Shown here: piece by piece, positions 63,330 through 64,000 of the stretch | Layout of the letters: the number at the start of each line of letters is the position of its first letter | How positions within the stretch are numbered: position 1 is the first letter of the stretch | Assembly: GCF_023159225.1 (NCBI RefSeq) | Contig: NC_063176.1 | Span: 30,669,786-30,733,785 of the forward strand | DNA: 64,000 nucleotides | From: Perognathus longimembris pacificus | Taxonomy: Eukaryota; Chordata; Mammalia; Rodentia; Heteromyidae | Direction: 5' to 3' | Notes under the pieces: model-generated | What the model was told of the DNA's origin: nothing | Seen by the model: only the letters and a program-made list of their open reading frames with translations | The model's database searches: none | Made by a program: the position numbers and the translations under genes

Positions 63330-64000
63330 GTAACAACAAAATAACCAGATTTATGTCTCTTAGCATCATTGTGAATCTTTGCACAAATCCAAGGTGTATG
63401 TCAACTCTTCTAAACTGAAAACAAGAGTTTTCCTTAAGATATAGTGAAACTTGAGAAAGCAAGAGACCTCTCATATTCTCAGATATTCCCAGTTACTTCC
63501 TTGACAGTTCCATCCATTTACTGGCCAATAAGTCATGTGGCAAATACTGGCCAAGATGATCTCTGACCTTTATTATTGTATAAAGTTGATTTGCCAAATA
63601 GGCTTCAAAGTAAGTTACCAGATCTAATATATAAAGCACAAATTGGCTGGTATCCTGGGAGATTAAATTGTTCAGAATAGTTTGGAAGGGCTAGGTATGA
63701 TGTCATGGCTCATGCTTATACTTCTAGCTACTCAGAAAGCAGAATCCAAAAGGACAGACCAGGCAGAAAAATTGGTGAGATCACATCTCAGCCTGTGATC
63801 TCTTCTACACAGGAGCAAGCATGTAGATCAGTGGATTATAGTCCCAGGCTGGCCCCAAATAAGAGACTCTAGTTGAAAATTATGTAAAATAAAAAAGTAC
63901 TAGAGTCATGACACAAATGCCAAAGTGCCTATGTGACAAACAGAAGAGCCTGAGTTCAAATAACAGTACTGCCAAAATTAGAAGATAATAATTTAGGGTG
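63330..64000 (+). other. Start of the last visible NFXL1 intron
   Basis: No coding sequence resembling the NFXL1 C-terminus appears before the window ends. A decayed SINE occupies about 63690-63985. Confidence 0.7.
63690..63985 (+). repeat. Decayed composite SINE
   Basis: A forward relic (GTCATGGCTCATGCTTATAC, then CTACTCAGAAAGCAGAA), recognised mainly by its head. Confidence 0.6.

Overview
This is mammalian genomic DNA: spliced genes with GT-AG introns, a CpG-island promoter, LINE-1 and SINE insertions, MIR relics, microsatellites and an endogenous retrovirus. The youngest SINEs are about 200-bp elements with an ID/tRNA-like head, a second related monomer and an A tail, resembling the ID-like dimers of geomyoid rodents (kangaroo rats, pocket mice, pocket gophers). 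That taxonomic guess is from memory of the SINE style. The two resident genes are orthologues of CNGA1 and NFXL1, head to tail on the + strand, which matches the NIPAL1-CNGA1-NFXL1-CORIN order known from other mammals.

Layout. 1-8545: the 3' part of CNGA1, the rod photoreceptor cGMP-gated channel alpha subunit, with three coding exons (1158-1261, 1344-1450, 6683-8097) and the 3' UTR. The intron 1451-6682 holds a processed, apparently intact retrocopy of EI24 (ORF 3870-4889) with a 14-bp target-site duplication. 8546-14600: intergenic, with SINE and MIR relics only. 14600-15660: CpG-island promoter of NFXL1 with two ZNF143/THAP11-type motifs and a likely noncoding first exon. 15320-63329: 21 coding exons of NFXL1 in one consistent reading frame (860 codons); the last coding part, expected to include the C-terminal membrane segment, lies beyond the window.

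The NFXL1 introns hold most of the mobile DNA. 22493-24600 is a 5'-truncated L1. 33802-44315 is a betaretrovirus-like (class II) provirus on the - strand with two LTRs, a Lys-type primer binding site, broken gag, dUTPase, protease, pol and env remnants, and a 6-bp target-site duplication inside an older SINE. An L1 (36195-38484) later landed inside the provirus. 55975-60303 is another L1. Both of these L1s keep a 5' UTR-like end and a 3' end but lack ORF1 and the front of ORF2.

No new gene system was found. The points most worth checking are the intact EI24 retrogene, the two internally deleted L1s with preserved ends, the provirus whose capsid/nucleocapsid region is replaced by about 2 kb of unrecognised DNA, an inverted copy of a unique segment plus SINE (26235-26592 and 52774-53128), and a recursive-splicing-like site at the start of NFXL1 coding exon 16.
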